Positions 38,204 to 47,641 of a stretch of 64,000 bases of DNA are shown piece after piece. This stretch comes from Arenibacter troitsensis. GTDB lineage: Bacteria > Bacteroidota > Bacteroidia > Flavobacteriales > Flavobacteriaceae. Made by a program: the position numbers and the translations under genes. Positions within the stretch are counted from its first letter, which is position 1; each line of letters starts with the position of its first letter. The notes below the pieces were generated by a model that saw only the letters and a list, made by a program, of their open reading frames with translations, was not told the DNA's origin and did no database searches. The stretch is taken from positions 1 to 64,000 of the forward strand of contig NZ_FXAO01000007.1 of assembly GCF_900177645.1 (NCBI RefSeq), written 5' to 3'.

Positions 38204-38806
38204 TTAGGGGGCTTTACGGAGAACAGGATTTAATTCATTGTCATTGTACATCTTCATCTGCTTGTACACTTTCATGTATTTTTTCCCAGATTCGATATCC
38301 TCTAATAATTGATCTATAGCAGAGCAAAGGTCTTTCTTCTGTTCCAAAAGGACATTCAGTTTATTTTGGCATTTTTGGATATGATCTTGAGAGGCATCCG
38401 TTCTATTAACTTCCTCCTGCATATGATATATTTTCAGGGCCAAAATGGAAAGTCGGTCTATGGCCCAAGCCGGACTTTCCGTATTTATTGTGGCATCTGT
38501 CCTTTTTTCTACCAATTGGTATTTATTTAAAAAGTAACTGTCAATAAATTCTACCAGGTCTGTCCTATCCTGATTACTGGCATCAATCTGTCTTTTTAAT
38601 TTTAACGCGGCCAATGGTTCAATATTGGGATCACGTATAATATCTTCATAATGCCATTGCACCGTATCTATCCAATTTTTGCGATATAAAAGATGGGATA
38701 TATCTTCCTTTGGATAGGGGTTGTTGAACTCCTGGGATACATCATCTTTTTGATGATATTTTTCTATGCTTTCTTCAAATATTTTAAATGCAAAATCACT
38801 GAACAT
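38204..38806 (-). CDS. DUF4254 protein
   Basis: 200 residues, almost wholly helical and charged, with no signal peptide or membrane segment, so cytoplasmic. Motifs include NWIDTVQWHYEDIIRDP, ALKLKRQIDASNQDRTDLVEFID and ESPAWAIDRLSILALKIYHM, typical of DUF4254. Its function is unknown. It is regularly found beside GT9 genes in Bacteroidota, as here (45 bp apart), which hints at a role linked to envelope glycan synthesis. Confidence 0.82.
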   Translation of the reverse strand: MFSDFAFKIFEESIEKYHQKDDVSQEFNNPYPKEDISHLLYRKNWIDTVQWHYEDIIRDPNIEPLAALKLKRQIDASNQDRTDLVEFIDSYFLNKYQLVEKRTDATINTESPAWAIDRLSILALKIYHMQEEVNRTDASQDHIQKCQNKLNVLLEQKKDLCSAIDQLLEDIESGKKYMKVYKQMKMYNDNELNPVLRKAP

Positions 38807-38973
38807 ATAGACAATATTTTACGGTAAAGATACCCTTTATTTAAAAAATGGGTTTTAATATCGGTCATTTTCTTGCCACTCCCATGACCTAACCAATGGT
38901 GTATTGGTAGTTGTTTTATTGATTTTCGATTACAGTACCGCAAATGAGCGTTGAGAAGGACGAGTTTGGTGCC

Positions 38974-39912
38974 TTACTTCATTAGCGCATTGGTCAAAAA
39001 AACTATAAAGGGAACTACAACGGATACCATTAAAATAATTTCACGGACACTGTCCTTTTTAATAGACTGGACATAGGTGGTTATAAAAACTACTGCAGGG
39101 AAAAAAGTAATTAAAATAGGGTGGGTGTCTGGAGCGGATTTCAATACTTTCACGAGCAATCCTATAAAAAAGAATAGGACTATGAGTCGCATTGTTACTA
39201 TTTTCCCTACTCCTACACTACCCAGTTTTAAAAAAGCCAAAAAACCGCAAAGTAAAACTATGGAAACATAAAGAAATAAAATGGTGCTATTGCTCCAGTC
39301 ATAAAAATAAACAGCATTGAACTGAAAATCGAAAAAATAATGATTCCACAAAAATTCCATATTATTGCTGAGCGCCAACACCGCCAACATAATTAGTACC
39401 ATAGCAATAATTGCAGCGAATGGGACCAGCCAATTTGTGAAGTTTTTTGGTTCGTAAAAGTATATGGCAACAAGTACTACTAAGAGATACAACATGGCCC
39501 AGTCATAGAATAAGCTAGCTATCAATATCCAAAAGGAGGCATCAAAAATTTTTAATTTAAGGTTTTTGAGACTACGGAAACTTAAGATTCTACGGATGGC
39601 AAGCAATAAAAAAAAACTGCAGAGAATGGCATTGGGGTCTATCAGTACTTCCGGGAAAAGTACAATTAACAGGGTATAAAATAGGATCGCCAAGGAATTG
39701 CCTCCAGTGATCTTATTTCTTAGGGCAATAAAATTGACCACAAAAATACTGAACGATAAGAAGGCCAGAATAGCTGTTTGTCCTAATAATTGCTCTGGTG
39801 AATAGGTTTTTTGGAATATGAAAAAATGGACAAACCAATAGAAAAAAAATAGGAATACCAGAAGTATTATATAATTTATTGGTTTTGTTCTTCCAAAAAT
39901 GCTTGAAATCAT
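38974..39912 (-). CDS. DUF6427-like polytopic membrane protein
   Basis: 312 residues with about 9-10 hydrophobic segments covering nearly the whole chain. The first is IINYIILLVFLFFFYWFVHFFIF-like near residues 12-34; later ones include ILIASLFYDWAMLYLLVVLVAIYFY. The pattern fits the Flavobacteriia family DUF6427, for which no activity is known. It is divergent from the DUF6341 gene, whose start is 39 bp away, so they share a promoter region. In other members of the family these two often neighbour purD, as they nearly do here. Confidence 0.75.
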   Translation of the reverse strand: MISSIFGRTKPINYIILLVFLFFFYWFVHFFIFQKTYSPEQLLGQTAILAFLSFSIFVVNFIALRNKITGGNSLAILFYTLLIVLFPEVLIDPNAILCSFFLLLAIRRILSFRSLKNLKLKIFDASFWILIASLFYDWAMLYLLVVLVAIYFYEPKNFTNWLVPFAAIIAMVLIMLAVLALSNNMEFLWNHYFFDFQFNAVYFYDWSNSTILFLYVSIVLLCGFLAFLKLGSVGVGKIVTMRLIVLFFFIGLLVKVLKSAPDTHPILITFFPAVVFITTYVQSIKKDSVREIILMVSVVVPFIVFLTNALMK

Positions 39913-39951
39913 CCTAGGTTTTTATATTTTTGCATGGTAAATATAATTAAG

Positions 39952-40173
39952 ATGGATTCATTTTTTTACGGTATAGAGGATTTATTTGTAAATGTGCTTT
40001 TCGCTCCGTTGGACGCTTTGCGTGCTATGGAGAATTGGTGGGGAGCCAATACATTAAATTGGATTTTTATGCTTATCGGCTCTGCTGCCTTTGTATATTG
40101 GATGTTGGAGTTGAAAAAGTACAATGATAGTGGGGAAGAAAATAAAGACGCTACGGCTCATTCTTACTTATAG
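39952..40173 (+). CDS. DUF6341-like small membrane protein
   Basis: 73 residues: DSFFYGIEDLFVNVLFAPLDALRAMENWWGANTLNWIFMLIGSAAFVYWMLELKKY, with one clear membrane helix (about 37-55) and a charged tail ending AHSYL. This matches the Flavobacteriia family DUF6341. An upstream in-frame ATG at 39934 would add six residues; 39952 matches the family start better. The 340 bp to the next gene (40174-40513) is AT-rich and shows nothing else I recognise. Confidence 0.75.
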   Translation: MDSFFYGIEDLFVNVLFAPLDALRAMENWWGANTLNWIFMLIGSAAFVYWMLELKKYNDSGEENKDATAHSYL

Positions 40174-40513
40174 TAATATGAGGGTTAAGGATTAGATTAA
40201 TAGTTCTCCAACTTCGAGGGTTCTAACGAAATAGAGTATTTTCAGCCTAATTGGAAAGGTATTTCACACGGGTTAAAATAACATGTTATGTATTGATCTA
40301 ATAACAATTTTAGTGTTTTAACTTTTACATTCTTTGTATTTCTAATATTGTAGCCCGCATAATCATTTTAGTATTTATCTATGTAGAAATAGTAATACAG
40401 TATTACTTTCCAATAATGGCTTTTTGAGGCCTTACCCAAATGTAATTTTGAAATAATTGGAATTCATCATGAATAGGATATTTACGTAAAGATTCCAATT
40501 ATATAGGATAAAC

Positions 40514-41485
40514 TTATTTTAAAAACAATTCAGTCATTACCTTCCCAGATCTATCAGGCATTGGAAAGCCTAATAATTCTGCGATTGTGCTTGGGATGTC
40601 AATTAATTCTCGTTTTATATCTATTACTGCGTTTTGTTTGAAATCCGGACCATGAGCATAAAATAGAATATGTCTACAGCCGTCACAATCATCACCATGT
40701 GAACTGAATCCTCCCAAATCATCTAGGTGTCGACCGTGGTCATTTGTAATAAATAAGCTTGTCTTACCCTGGTAAAAGGGATTATTTTCAAGGAACTGCC
40801 AAATTTTGTATATATATTCATCAGATGCCCTTAAGCCATCTAAATAGTCGTTCCAATTACCAGTGTGACCCGAGAAATCAGGTTCTCTTAGGTTAATTAA
40901 GGTTAATTGTGGTTGGTCATTAGTTAATATTTCCAAAATCTTTTCAAATGTTACAGCATCTTCCCGGTAACCACTTCCTAGCCCATTTACACCACAATTT
41001 GTGTTAGGTTGATATTTATTTTTCCAATTAGAATCTACACAATTATTTAGGACTTCCAATTTATCCTTACTGGAAATCATCCAAGTAGAGGCTGCCTTAA
41101 CATTTTTTGCTTTTCTAAAATTTTGAAATATTGATGAATATTTGGGGATTTCCTTCCCGCTATTATTAAGATCCTGGTAATGTCCAGTGGTAATAGCCGC
41201 ATGACCCGATATTGTCCAAGTTGGACCATTATTGTAAAAGCTTGTATTTATTATTCCTTTCGATGCCAGTTGGCCGGAGATCTTAGGGATATATTGTTGC
41301 GTAATGTCCCCCCATGTTTCGGAGTAACGGGCCCCGTCCATTATTATTACAACAACGTTTTTTGTTTTATAGTTGTTTGGAGGGTAAATAGGAGTCGAAT
41401 CATCTGTTTCAATAGAGGAATTAGAGCAAGCAGTAAAAACAATCAACAGTAATATAGTTGGCAGGAATCGATAGGCTAGATTCAT
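40514..41485 (-). CDS. lipoprotein alkaline-phosphatase-superfamily phosphodiesterase/sulfatase-like protein
   Basis: 323 residues. The start at 41485 gives a lipoprotein signal (FLPTILLLIVFTAC, Cys about residue 20); an ATG 63 bp upstream would bury that signal. Metal and nucleophile motifs of the alkaline phosphatase superfamily are visible: VVVIIMDGARYSETW (first metal Asp), GPTWTISGHAAITTGHY (nucleophile Thr region), FITNDHGRH (Asp/His) and the closing HGDDCDGCRH. Such enzymes cleave phosphodiesters or related bonds outside the cytoplasm. The substrate is not evident. The gene interrupts the DUF6341-purD neighbourhood usual in relatives and is flanked by AT-rich spacers, so it may be a later insertion. 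Confidence 0.8.
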   Translation of the reverse strand: MNLAYRFLPTILLLIVFTACSNSSIETDDSTPIYPPNNYKTKNVVVIIMDGARYSETWGDITQQYIPKISGQLASKGIINTSFYNNGPTWTISGHAAITTGHYQDLNNSGKEIPKYSSIFQNFRKAKNVKAASTWMISSKDKLEVLNNCVDSNWKNKYQPNTNCGVNGLGSGYREDAVTFEKILEILTNDQPQLTLINLREPDFSGHTGNWNDYLDGLRASDEYIYKIWQFLENNPFYQGKTSLFITNDHGRHLDDLGGFSSHGDDCDGCRHILFYAHGPDFKQNAVIDIKRELIDIPSTIAELLGFPMPDRSGKVMTELFLK

Positions 41486-41688
41486 TATTGGTTCGATTTT
41501 AATTGCATTTACAACGCTATAAGACAATTTACTTTTCCTCATTAACAATTCGTATACATTAATAAAATGCTATTATAAATTAAACGGTTTTACCCAATTA
41601 TTATTTTTAGCATTAATGTTTAATATAAGCACTGCCTAAATTTACTTAAAATTAAGCATGAATCAACAATTAGGAATTCGAAAAGTCT

Positions 41689-42960
41689 TTAAAGATCGAA
41701 CCCTAGGTCTTTGCGATAGTACATTTTGTTGAAATGTAGCTTCTCCATGTTTTTATAGGATTTCTTCAGTGCTTCCTTGTAGTTGTAACCATAAGCAGTA
41801 ACGGCTAAAACCCTGCCCCCATTGGTCAAAACCTTACCTTCTTTTAATTCGGTTCCGGCATGGAATACCACGGCATCTTCAATATTGTCAAAACCTGTTA
41901 TTTCCATTCCTCTCCTATAAGCTTCCGGATAGCCGCCTGATACTGCCATTACTGTAGTAGCGGCGCGCTCATCTATTTCCAGGTCGATGCCATCAAGGCT
42001 TTGGCTAGCAACGGCTTCAAAAACTTCGACTAGATCATTTTTTATTCTTGGTATTACCACTTCAGTTTCAGGATCGCCCATTCGCACGTTATATTCAATT
42101 ACTTTTGGTTCGTTCCCAACTTTTATCAAACCAATGAACACAAATCCCTTATATGGCAGATTATCCAATTTAAAGCCCTCTACGGTAGGTTTTACGATTC
42201 GCTCAAGTACTTTGTCCATAAAAACCTTATCAGCGAAAGGAACGGGCGAAATAGCCCCCATACCCCCGGTATTCAATCCGGTATCACCTTCACCAATTCT
42301 TTTATAGTCTTTTGCGGTAGGCAGGACCTTAAAACCTTTACCATCAGTAAGCACAAAACAACTCAGTTCAATACCGTCCAAAAATTCTTCAATGACCACA
42401 GTAGTACTGGCAGCACCAAATTTGGAGTCGATCAACATGGTTTTCAGTTCGGCCTTGGCTTCTTGTAGGTCGTTCAGAATCAAAACCCCTTTTCCAGCCG
42501 CCAGTCCGTCCGCTTTCAATACAAAAGGAGGCTTAAGGGTTTCCAAAAAATCGTAGCCTTTTTCCAAGGTTTCGGCCGTAAAACTTTCATAGGCCGCGGT
42601 AGGAATGTTATGGCGCATCATAAACTCCTTGGCAAATTGCTTGCTGCCTTCGAGGGTAGCTGCTGCTTTTTGTGGACCTATGACAGGGATATTTTGTAAG
42701 TCGGTATCGTTGAGGAAAAAATCGTGCACTCCATTCACCAAGGGATCCTCTGGCCCTACAATCACCATTTCGATATTTTCTGAAAGCACACATTTTTTAA
42801 TGGCCTCAAAATCGTTCACCCCAATGGGGACATTTTTAGCAATGGCGGCGGTTCCTGCATTTCCGGGAGCCACATAAAGATTTTTAAGTTTCGGACTTTG
42901 TTTTAGCTTCCAAGCCAAAGTATGTTCGCGCCCTCCGGCACCAAGGATCAAAATGTTCAT
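41689..42960 (-). CDS. purD: phosphoribosylamine-glycine ligase (GAR synthetase)
   Basis: 423 residues, normal for PurD. It catalyses the second step of de novo purine synthesis, 5-phosphoribosylamine + glycine + ATP to GAR. The start MNILILGAGGREHTLAWKL is the family signature. The ATP-grasp region has PPFVLKADGLAAGKGVLI, and GFVFIGLIKVGNEPKVIEYNVRMGDPETEVVIPR gives the metal-binding end. Monocistronic, with a -7 element match upstream. It is complete, with no fusion to purM or purN. Confidence 0.97.
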   Translation of the reverse strand: MNILILGAGGREHTLAWKLKQSPKLKNLYVAPGNAGTAAIAKNVPIGVNDFEAIKKCVLSENIEMVIVGPEDPLVNGVHDFFLNDTDLQNIPVIGPQKAAATLEGSKQFAKEFMMRHNIPTAAYESFTAETLEKGYDFLETLKPPFVLKADGLAAGKGVLILNDLQEAKAELKTMLIDSKFGAASTTVVIEEFLDGIELSCFVLTDGKGFKVLPTAKDYKRIGEGDTGLNTGGMGAISPVPFADKVFMDKVLERIVKPTVEGFKLDNLPYKGFVFIGLIKVGNEPKVIEYNVRMGDPETEVVIPRIKNDLVEVFEAVASQSLDGIDLEIDERAATTVMAVSGGYPEAYRRGMEITGFDNIEDAVVFHAGTELKEGKVLTNGGRVLAVTAYGYNYKEALKKSYKNMEKLHFNKMYYRKDLGFDL

Positions 42961-42976
42961 TCTTAAAAAATTTCCC

Positions 42977-42984
42977 CAAAAATA
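42977..42984 (-). promoter_or_regulatory. candidate -7 element (TATTTTTG) for purD
   Basis: Read on the minus strand, an exact TAnnTTTG match 16 bp before the purD start codon. Confidence 0.42.
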
Positions 42985-43051
42985 CGGTTTGAAATGGATA
43001 TAGGGTATACTTCTATTAAAATATATGGCACTACCTGTAATATAAAGGCCT

Positions 43052-43076
43052 AAAAAAACCCACCTAAAAGGGTGGG
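43052..43076 (-). terminator. rho-independent terminator after the UXS-like gene
   Basis: On the minus strand the stem CCCACC/GGTGGG with a short loop runs into seven T residues. It starts about 7 bp past the UXS stop codon and closes the leftward polysaccharide locus. Confidence 0.85.
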
Positions 43077-43082
43077 CTTGTT

Positions 43083-44069
43083 CTATTTTTTATTTCGATC
43101 CGAAAAATCACGATGTTCCGTTTTCCTGAGTTCTTCGGCAGTAAGTGTCTTAAAGAAATCCCAAGTTTTCTTCATGCCTTCCTGTCTACTAACTTTAGGT
43201 TCCCAGCCCAAAATTTCTTTCGCTTTTGAAATGTCCGGTTGACGCTGCATTGGGTCATCCTGTGGCAAAGGTTTGTAGATTATTTTTTGGTCTGTTCCAG
43301 TTAAATTGATGATTTCCTCCGCAAACTCCTTGATGGTAATTTCATGTGGATTGCCAATGTTCACTGGAAGTGAATAGTCGCTCATCAATAGTCTATAAAT
43401 CCCTTCAATCTCATCATCCACAAAACAGAAAGAACGGGTTTGGGAACCATCCCCAAATACAGTTAAATCTTCACCACGTAGAGCCTGTCCCATGAAAGCG
43501 GGAATAACCCTACCGTCATTCAATCTCATTCTAGGTCCATAGGTGTTGAAAATCCTAACAATTCGGGTTTCAACTCCATGAAATCTATGGTAAGCCATGG
43601 TAATCGATTCTTGAAATCGTTTGGCTTCGTCATAGACCCCACGCGGGCCAATGGTATTCACATTACCATAATATTCCTCTGTTTGAGGATGAACCAATGG
43701 GTCACCATAAATTTCGGAAGTGGAGGCAATTAAGATTCGGGCCTTTTTTTCTTTGGCCAAGCCCAGGAGATTGTGAGTGCCCAGGGCACCTACTTTTAAT
43801 GTCTGTATAGGGATTTTCAAATAATCTATTGGACTCGCCGGAGAGGCAAAGTGTAATATATAATCCAGATCCCCTGGAATATGCACAAATTTTGTTACAT
43901 CATGGTGCTGGAATTCAAATTGCTCCAAAGGGAATAGATGTTCAATATTCTTAAGGTCGCCCGTGATCAGGTTATCCATGGCAATTACATAGAAACCTTC
44001 TTTAATCATCCTGTCGCATAGGTGTGATCCTAAAAATCCGGCAGCGCCCGTTATAAGTACTTTTTTCAT
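43083..44069 (-). CDS. UDP-glucuronate decarboxylase-like SDR enzyme (UDP-xylose synthase)
   Basis: 328 residues, an extended SDR. The NAD-binding motif GAAGFLGS lies at residues 8-15, with the catalytic YDEAK at 146-150 and the upstream Ser/Thr in [11 protein letters not shown]. ASPASPxx[13 protein letters not shown] and [10 protein letters not shown] are typical of UXS, which converts UDP-glucuronate to UDP-xylose. It stands 183 bp downstream of the WcaJ-type gene with its own -7 element, so it may have its own promoter although it belongs to the same locus. A dTDP-glucose dehydratase is less likely given the [10 protein letters not shown] motif. Confidence 0.9.
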   Translation of the reverse strand: MKKVLITGAAGFLGSHLCDRMIKEGFYVIAMDNLITGDLKNIEHLFPLEQFEFQHHDVTKFVHIPGDLDYILHFASPASPIDYLKIPIQTLKVGALGTHNLLGLAKEKKARILIASTSEIYGDPLVHPQTEEYYGNVNTIGPRGVYDEAKRFQESITMAYHRFHGVETRIVRIFNTYGPRMRLNDGRVIPAFMGQALRGEDLTVFGDGSQTRSFCFVDDEIEGIYRLLMSDYSLPVNIGNPHEITIKEFAEEIINLTGTDQKIIYKPLPQDDPMQRQPDISKAKEILGWEPKVSRQEGMKKTWDFFKTLTAEELRKTEHRDFSDRNKK

Positions 44070-44104
44070 CTAAATAATTATTTTAAGGTCAAATTGATAG
44101 CAGT

Positions 44105-44112
44105 CAAATTTA
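44105..44112 (-). promoter_or_regulatory. candidate -7 element (TAAATTTG) for the UXS-like gene
   Basis: Minus-strand exact match to TAnnTTTG, 35 bp before the start codon at 44069. No clear -33 TTG. Confidence 0.38.
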
Positions 44113-44252
44113 GTAGGAAAATACTTTGTTAAAAATAAATATGGTTTAATAACCAAAATAATAGGGTAAAGTGTGGTAAACCAGTAAAGCATTAGGTATA
44201 CTACCAAATATTATCGTCGTCCAAGATAAATTATAACGTATTGTTTTGCCCC

Positions 44253-45605
44253 TCAATACGCCTTTTTCTCTCCAGAAATTGCATTCATGACAGTTTGAAC
44301 AATTATTTTAAGATCCATGAACAAGGACCAGTTTTCTATATAGAAAATATCAAATTTAGTTCGATTTAAAATATCTATATCCGTTTCAATTTCACCTCTA
44401 TACCCTCTTACCTGTGCCAAACCGGTTATACCGGGCTTAACAAAATGACGTAGCATATATTTATCTACTTTATTTGCGAACTCATTGGTGTGTTTGACCA
44501 TATGGGGTCTAGGGCCAACCACCGACATATTGCCAAATAGCACATTGTAGAACTGTGGAAGTTCATCAATACTTGTTCTTCGGATAAATTTGCCCACCTT
44601 GGTAGTGCGCATATCATTTTTTACGGCCATGAGGCTATCAGCATGTTCATTGGGTGCCATGGACCTGAACTTATAACAGTAAAATTCCTTGTTGTCTATT
44701 CCATTCCTTTTTTGTCTAAAATATACAGGTCCTTTTGTTTCCAGTCTAATAATTAGGGCAATAATTGGAGCTAGCCAAGATAATATTCCAATTATTACCA
44801 CAAGAGAAAAAATAATATCAAAAAGTCTTTTTAAGGCGGCGTTCAGAGGATTGTGTAAAGGAATATCCCGCAAGGAAAGAACAGGGATATAATCGTAATA
44901 TTCGAAAGTGAGTTTTTTGGAAAAAATATTCTTATTGTCCGGAATAAACTTTAAGGTTTTTAAATTATTATCCGCAAAGTTGATGAATTCGGTTATTTGA
45001 TTGTTCTTTAGTTCTGAAACCGAGCAATAAATTTCGTCGATATTATTCTCCACTATGTAAACGAAAGTCTTATAGATATCAAAAGTGGGATCTGTAGGGC
45101 AAAATTGTTTCATAAAATGATATCCAAACTCCCTCCTTTCATTGAATACTTCGATCAACTGATCTGTTTTTTTGTTTTTCCCAATGACCACTACATTTCT
45201 CATGTTCCCCTTTACCCTCTCCCGGTATTTCATTAAAAGTACATAGTTTAAGAACTTAATCGTAAATATGGCTAGTCCCACAAAAACAAAATATTCCCCT
45301 AGAGCCAATCGGCTCATATTGGGTTGCTTAAAAAAGCCGATAAAGGCGTATAGCACCAAGAAAAAGAAAACGAACTGGTTAAATAGAAGCTTTAATATAT
45401 ACGATACCTTGGTGTATCTATATACTTCATAAAAATTGTTTTTAAATGAGATTATAACCCAAGCAATGGATAGATAACTATGGAAAAGGATTGGGTATTG
45501 AAAATTAATAGGTAAAAAGTATGCAAAAAGATTTATCACCAACAAATCAACCCCATATGAAATCGGGGTAATTAAACTGGAATAACGGTGTCTTTTGGAA
45601 AACAT
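44253..45605 (-). CDS. polyprenyl-phosphate sugar phosphotransferase (WcaJ/CpsE type)
   Basis: 450 residues. Four N-terminal membrane helices (about 10-110) lead to a CoA-binding-like middle (VVVIGKNKKTDQLIEVF). The C-terminal bacterial sugar transferase domain starts at about 258 (NAALKRLFDIIFSLVVIIGI). Its signatures are GPVYFRQKRNGIDNKEFYCYKFRSM, RRTSIDELPQFYNVLFGNMSVVGPRPHM and KPGITGLAQVRGYRG. This enzyme class puts the first sugar-1-phosphate on undecaprenyl phosphate and starts the repeat unit. It is the likely committing step for the locus to its right. A -7 element match lies 37 bp upstream. Confidence 0.93.
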   Translation of the reverse strand: MFSKRHRYSSLITPISYGVDLLVINLFAYFLPINFQYPILFHSYLSIAWVIISFKNNFYEVYRYTKVSYILKLLFNQFVFFFLVLYAFIGFFKQPNMSRLALGEYFVFVGLAIFTIKFLNYVLLMKYRERVKGNMRNVVVIGKNKKTDQLIEVFNERREFGYHFMKQFCPTDPTFDIYKTFVYIVENNIDEIYCSVSELKNNQITEFINFADNNLKTLKFIPDNKNIFSKKLTFEYYDYIPVLSLRDIPLHNPLNAALKRLFDIIFSLVVIIGILSWLAPIIALIIRLETKGPVYFRQKRNGIDNKEFYCYKFRSMAPNEHADSLMAVKNDMRTTKVGKFIRRTSIDELPQFYNVLFGNMSVVGPRPHMVKHTNEFANKVDKYMLRHFVKPGITGLAQVRGYRGEIETDIDILNRTKFDIFYIENWSLFMDLKIIVQTVMNAISGEKKAY

Positions 45606-45641
45606 TAATTTTAAGTTGTGCTATTAAGTTAGCAACTTGGA

Positions 45642-45649
45642 CAAAGATA
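45642..45649 (-). promoter_or_regulatory. candidate -7 element (TATCTTTG) for the WcaJ-type gene
   Basis: Minus-strand exact match to TAnnTTTG, 36 bp before the start at 45605. It lies in the 130 bp spacer after the WecG/TagA gene, so the initiating transferase may be transcribed independently of the genes upstream. Confidence 0.38.
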
Positions 45650-45735
45650 AATTTAAAAATCAATAATACGAGAAAACTATATTAGTGAACAGTAACTACT
45701 AATGTTAAAACAAACAAAGGGTTTAAAAATCTGAA

Positions 45736-46476
45736 TCAATTCTTTGATAGTACTTCCTTTATAACCAAGCCTATAAATTTACTATTCCCAATCAAATAAC
45801 GTCTCCACATTCGGTTTGGCTCTTGTGCGAACCTGTAGAACCATTCCAGGCCTACTTTTTGCATCCAAATTGGAGCCCGTTTTACTTTTCCGGCTATCAC
45901 ATCAAAACTGCCACCTACCCCCATCACGAAATTAACTTTTTGCAACAAGCCTTTATTTTCATACAGAAAATTTTCTTTTGTAGGAGAACTGATAGCCACA
46001 AATAAAATATTGGCACCGCTTTCCCCGATTACTCGTGCGATGGATTGTTCTTCTTCCTTTTTAAAAAATCCATTTCTATAACCAGCAATAATATTAGGAG
46101 AAAATTGATCTGAATAAATATTTACTATTTTTTTGACTACCTCCTCTTGCGCCCCAAAGAAAAATATTTTATAGTTTTTTTGGTGAGCCAATTGCACTAG
46201 GTTTACCATCAGGTCTATTCCTGCAACACGCTCTTTCAAGGGTTTCCCCAGGACTTTGGAAGCCCATACCACTGCTTGGCCATCAGCATTGATTAGATCA
46301 CTTTGATTCACGCTTTGACGCAATTTTAAATCGTTTTGCATGGCCACTATTTTTCCAGCATTTACTACTACGTGGTGCAATTGTTTGCCTTCAGAAATTG
46401 TATTGTCTACAATCTGTATTGTCTCTCGCATGGAAAGGTTGTGAATGGAAGTATTAAGAATGTTGATTACCTTCAT
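45736..46476 (-). CDS. WecG/TagA/CpsF-family glycosyltransferase (GT26)
   Basis: 246 residues, normal for the family. Signatures are VVVNAGKIVAMQNDLKLRQSVNQSDLINADGQAVVWASK near the N-terminus, GKPLKERVAGIDLMVNL, and VMGVGGSFDVIAGKVKRAPIWMQKVGLEWFYRFAQEPNRMWRRYL at the end. WecG/TagA enzymes transfer ManNAc or ManNAcA to a lipid-linked acceptor. That fits the presence of wecB and wecC in the same locus. Its start lies inside the 3' end of the upstream 395-residue protein gene (23 bp overlap), indicating translational coupling. Confidence 0.92.
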   Translation of the reverse strand: MKVINILNTSIHNLSMRETIQIVDNTISEGKQLHHVVVNAGKIVAMQNDLKLRQSVNQSDLINADGQAVVWASKVLGKPLKERVAGIDLMVNLVQLAHQKNYKIFFFGAQEEVVKKIVNIYSDQFSPNIIAGYRNGFFKKEEEQSIARVIGESGANILFVAISSPTKENFLYENKGLLQKVNFVMGVGGSFDVIAGKVKRAPIWMQKVGLEWFYRFAQEPNRMWRRYLIGNSKFIGLVIKEVLSKN

Positions 46477-47641
46477 CTAAGTCGAATTCTAATAAATAAT
46501 AACTAAATGCGTAAAACATCCATGACTGTGCCCAACGAATGTAAGGAATCTTCGAAGTTACCCATTTCTTTTTTTGGTAGTAAAAATAACCTTTGGATGA
46601 TTGCATATTCTTGGTTGTCCAAAGCAGTACCCTATCCGCCAATTCCCTATTTTCATGTAGAATGCCTAATTTGCTTAAGGTAACAATAAGTTGCGCGGGG
46701 GCATGGATATCTATGGGAAAGGTTTTATTATTGTAATATTTAGACACCCCTTCCTCTGTAAAAAAGGTATTCAAATAGTATTTTAAACCTTTTTCAATAT
46801 ATTTTTCAAAGGTTTGATCACCCGACACAACTTGATACCTAAATATACATTCTAAATTATAGCCGGTATGAAAATTATCAATCCACTGATGGAAAGGTAA
46901 AGTACCGTATGACCATGCTCCCTCCTTTGTCTGTCTTTTACAAACATATGATACTACTTTTTTAGCTGTATCCAATAAATTATCATCTTCGGTATAAGGA
47001 TAGATCAAGGACAATAATTTAGCACCTAATAAACCGGCATTATAAACTTGAGTACTATCCAAGGGTGAATAAGAGAAAGTAAAATCTCCCTCCTCATCAT
47101 AAGTTCTATTCAGATCTTTTAAAATAAATTCGGAACAGCTTAAAGCCGTATCCAATAGTTCTTTTCTATTAGTTAATTTATAGGCTTCAATAAGGGCTTC
47201 TCCTATAAATGACGTAGCGACTACCGTGGGTGTATACTTAGGTTGGAAAAATGCCCTGGCTTGCCAGTCAAAATTATATCCCCAACAGGCTCCCGCATAA
47301 CCACTGGTTTTTAATTCGAGGATTTTGGTAGATAAAAAATTTATCTTTTCAAGATATTCCTCCTTCGGGTCAGTTTTATATAGATTACAGTAACCCGTTA
47401 AAAACAATCCTAGCCCTTTTGGATTATAGTCCTTTTTAATTCCAAACAAGGATCTAAAATTAATAGGGTTCCTTTTAAAAAGTTGGATCCAAGCCAATCT
47501 CAAAAAGCTGGATTTCCCAAACGGTGTCCTCTGAATTATCCAACTATTGAGACCGTCATAAGGATCCCAGCCTTGATAATTTTCAAATTCGCAGAAATCT
47601 TTCAGTTTGTTAAAACTAGATTTAAAAGCCTTATTTTTCAT
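46454..47641 (-). CDS. alpha/alpha-toroid-like protein of unknown function
   Basis: 395 residues, with no signal peptide or membrane helix. The chain is a series of paired helices with GxxGAxxWGYNFDWQAR, YTPTVVATSFIGEALIEAY, QVYNAGLLGAKLLSLIY, EGAWSYGTLPFHQWIDNFHTGYNLECI and DIHAPAQLIVTL. Repeated Trp/His/Tyr-rich turns of this kind are typical of six-hairpin (alpha/alpha) barrel proteins such as polysaccharide lyases or glycosidases. Members in other genomes are sometimes named after delta-aminolevulinate dehydratase, which the sequence does not support. The gene overlaps the neighbours on both sides (11 and 23 bp), so it is an integral part of the polysaccharide operon. Sugar-modifying or lyase activity is possible but unproven. 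Confidence 0.72.
   Translation of the reverse strand: MKNKAFKSSFNKLKDFCEFENYQGWDPYDGLNSWIIQRTPFGKSSFLRLAWIQLFKRNPINFRSLFGIKKDYNPKGLGLFLTGYCNLYKTDPKEEYLEKINFLSTKILELKTSGYAGACWGYNFDWQARAFFQPKYTPTVVATSFIGEALIEAYKLTNRKELLDTALSCSEFILKDLNRTYDEEGDFTFSYSPLDSTQVYNAGLLGAKLLSLIYPYTEDDNLLDTAKKVVSYVCKRQTKEGAWSYGTLPFHQWIDNFHTGYNLECIFRYQVVSGDQTFEKYIEKGLKYYLNTFFTEEGVSKYYNNKTFPIDIHAPAQLIVTLSKLGILHENRELADRVLLWTTKNMQSSKGYFYYQKKKWVTSKIPYIRWAQSWMFYAFSYYLLEFDLDEGNQHS

Noticed and set aside
46454-47641. Delta-aminolevulinate dehydratase
   Set aside because: This name is attached to similar proteins in some annotations, but no HemB metal or Schiff-base lysine motif is present.
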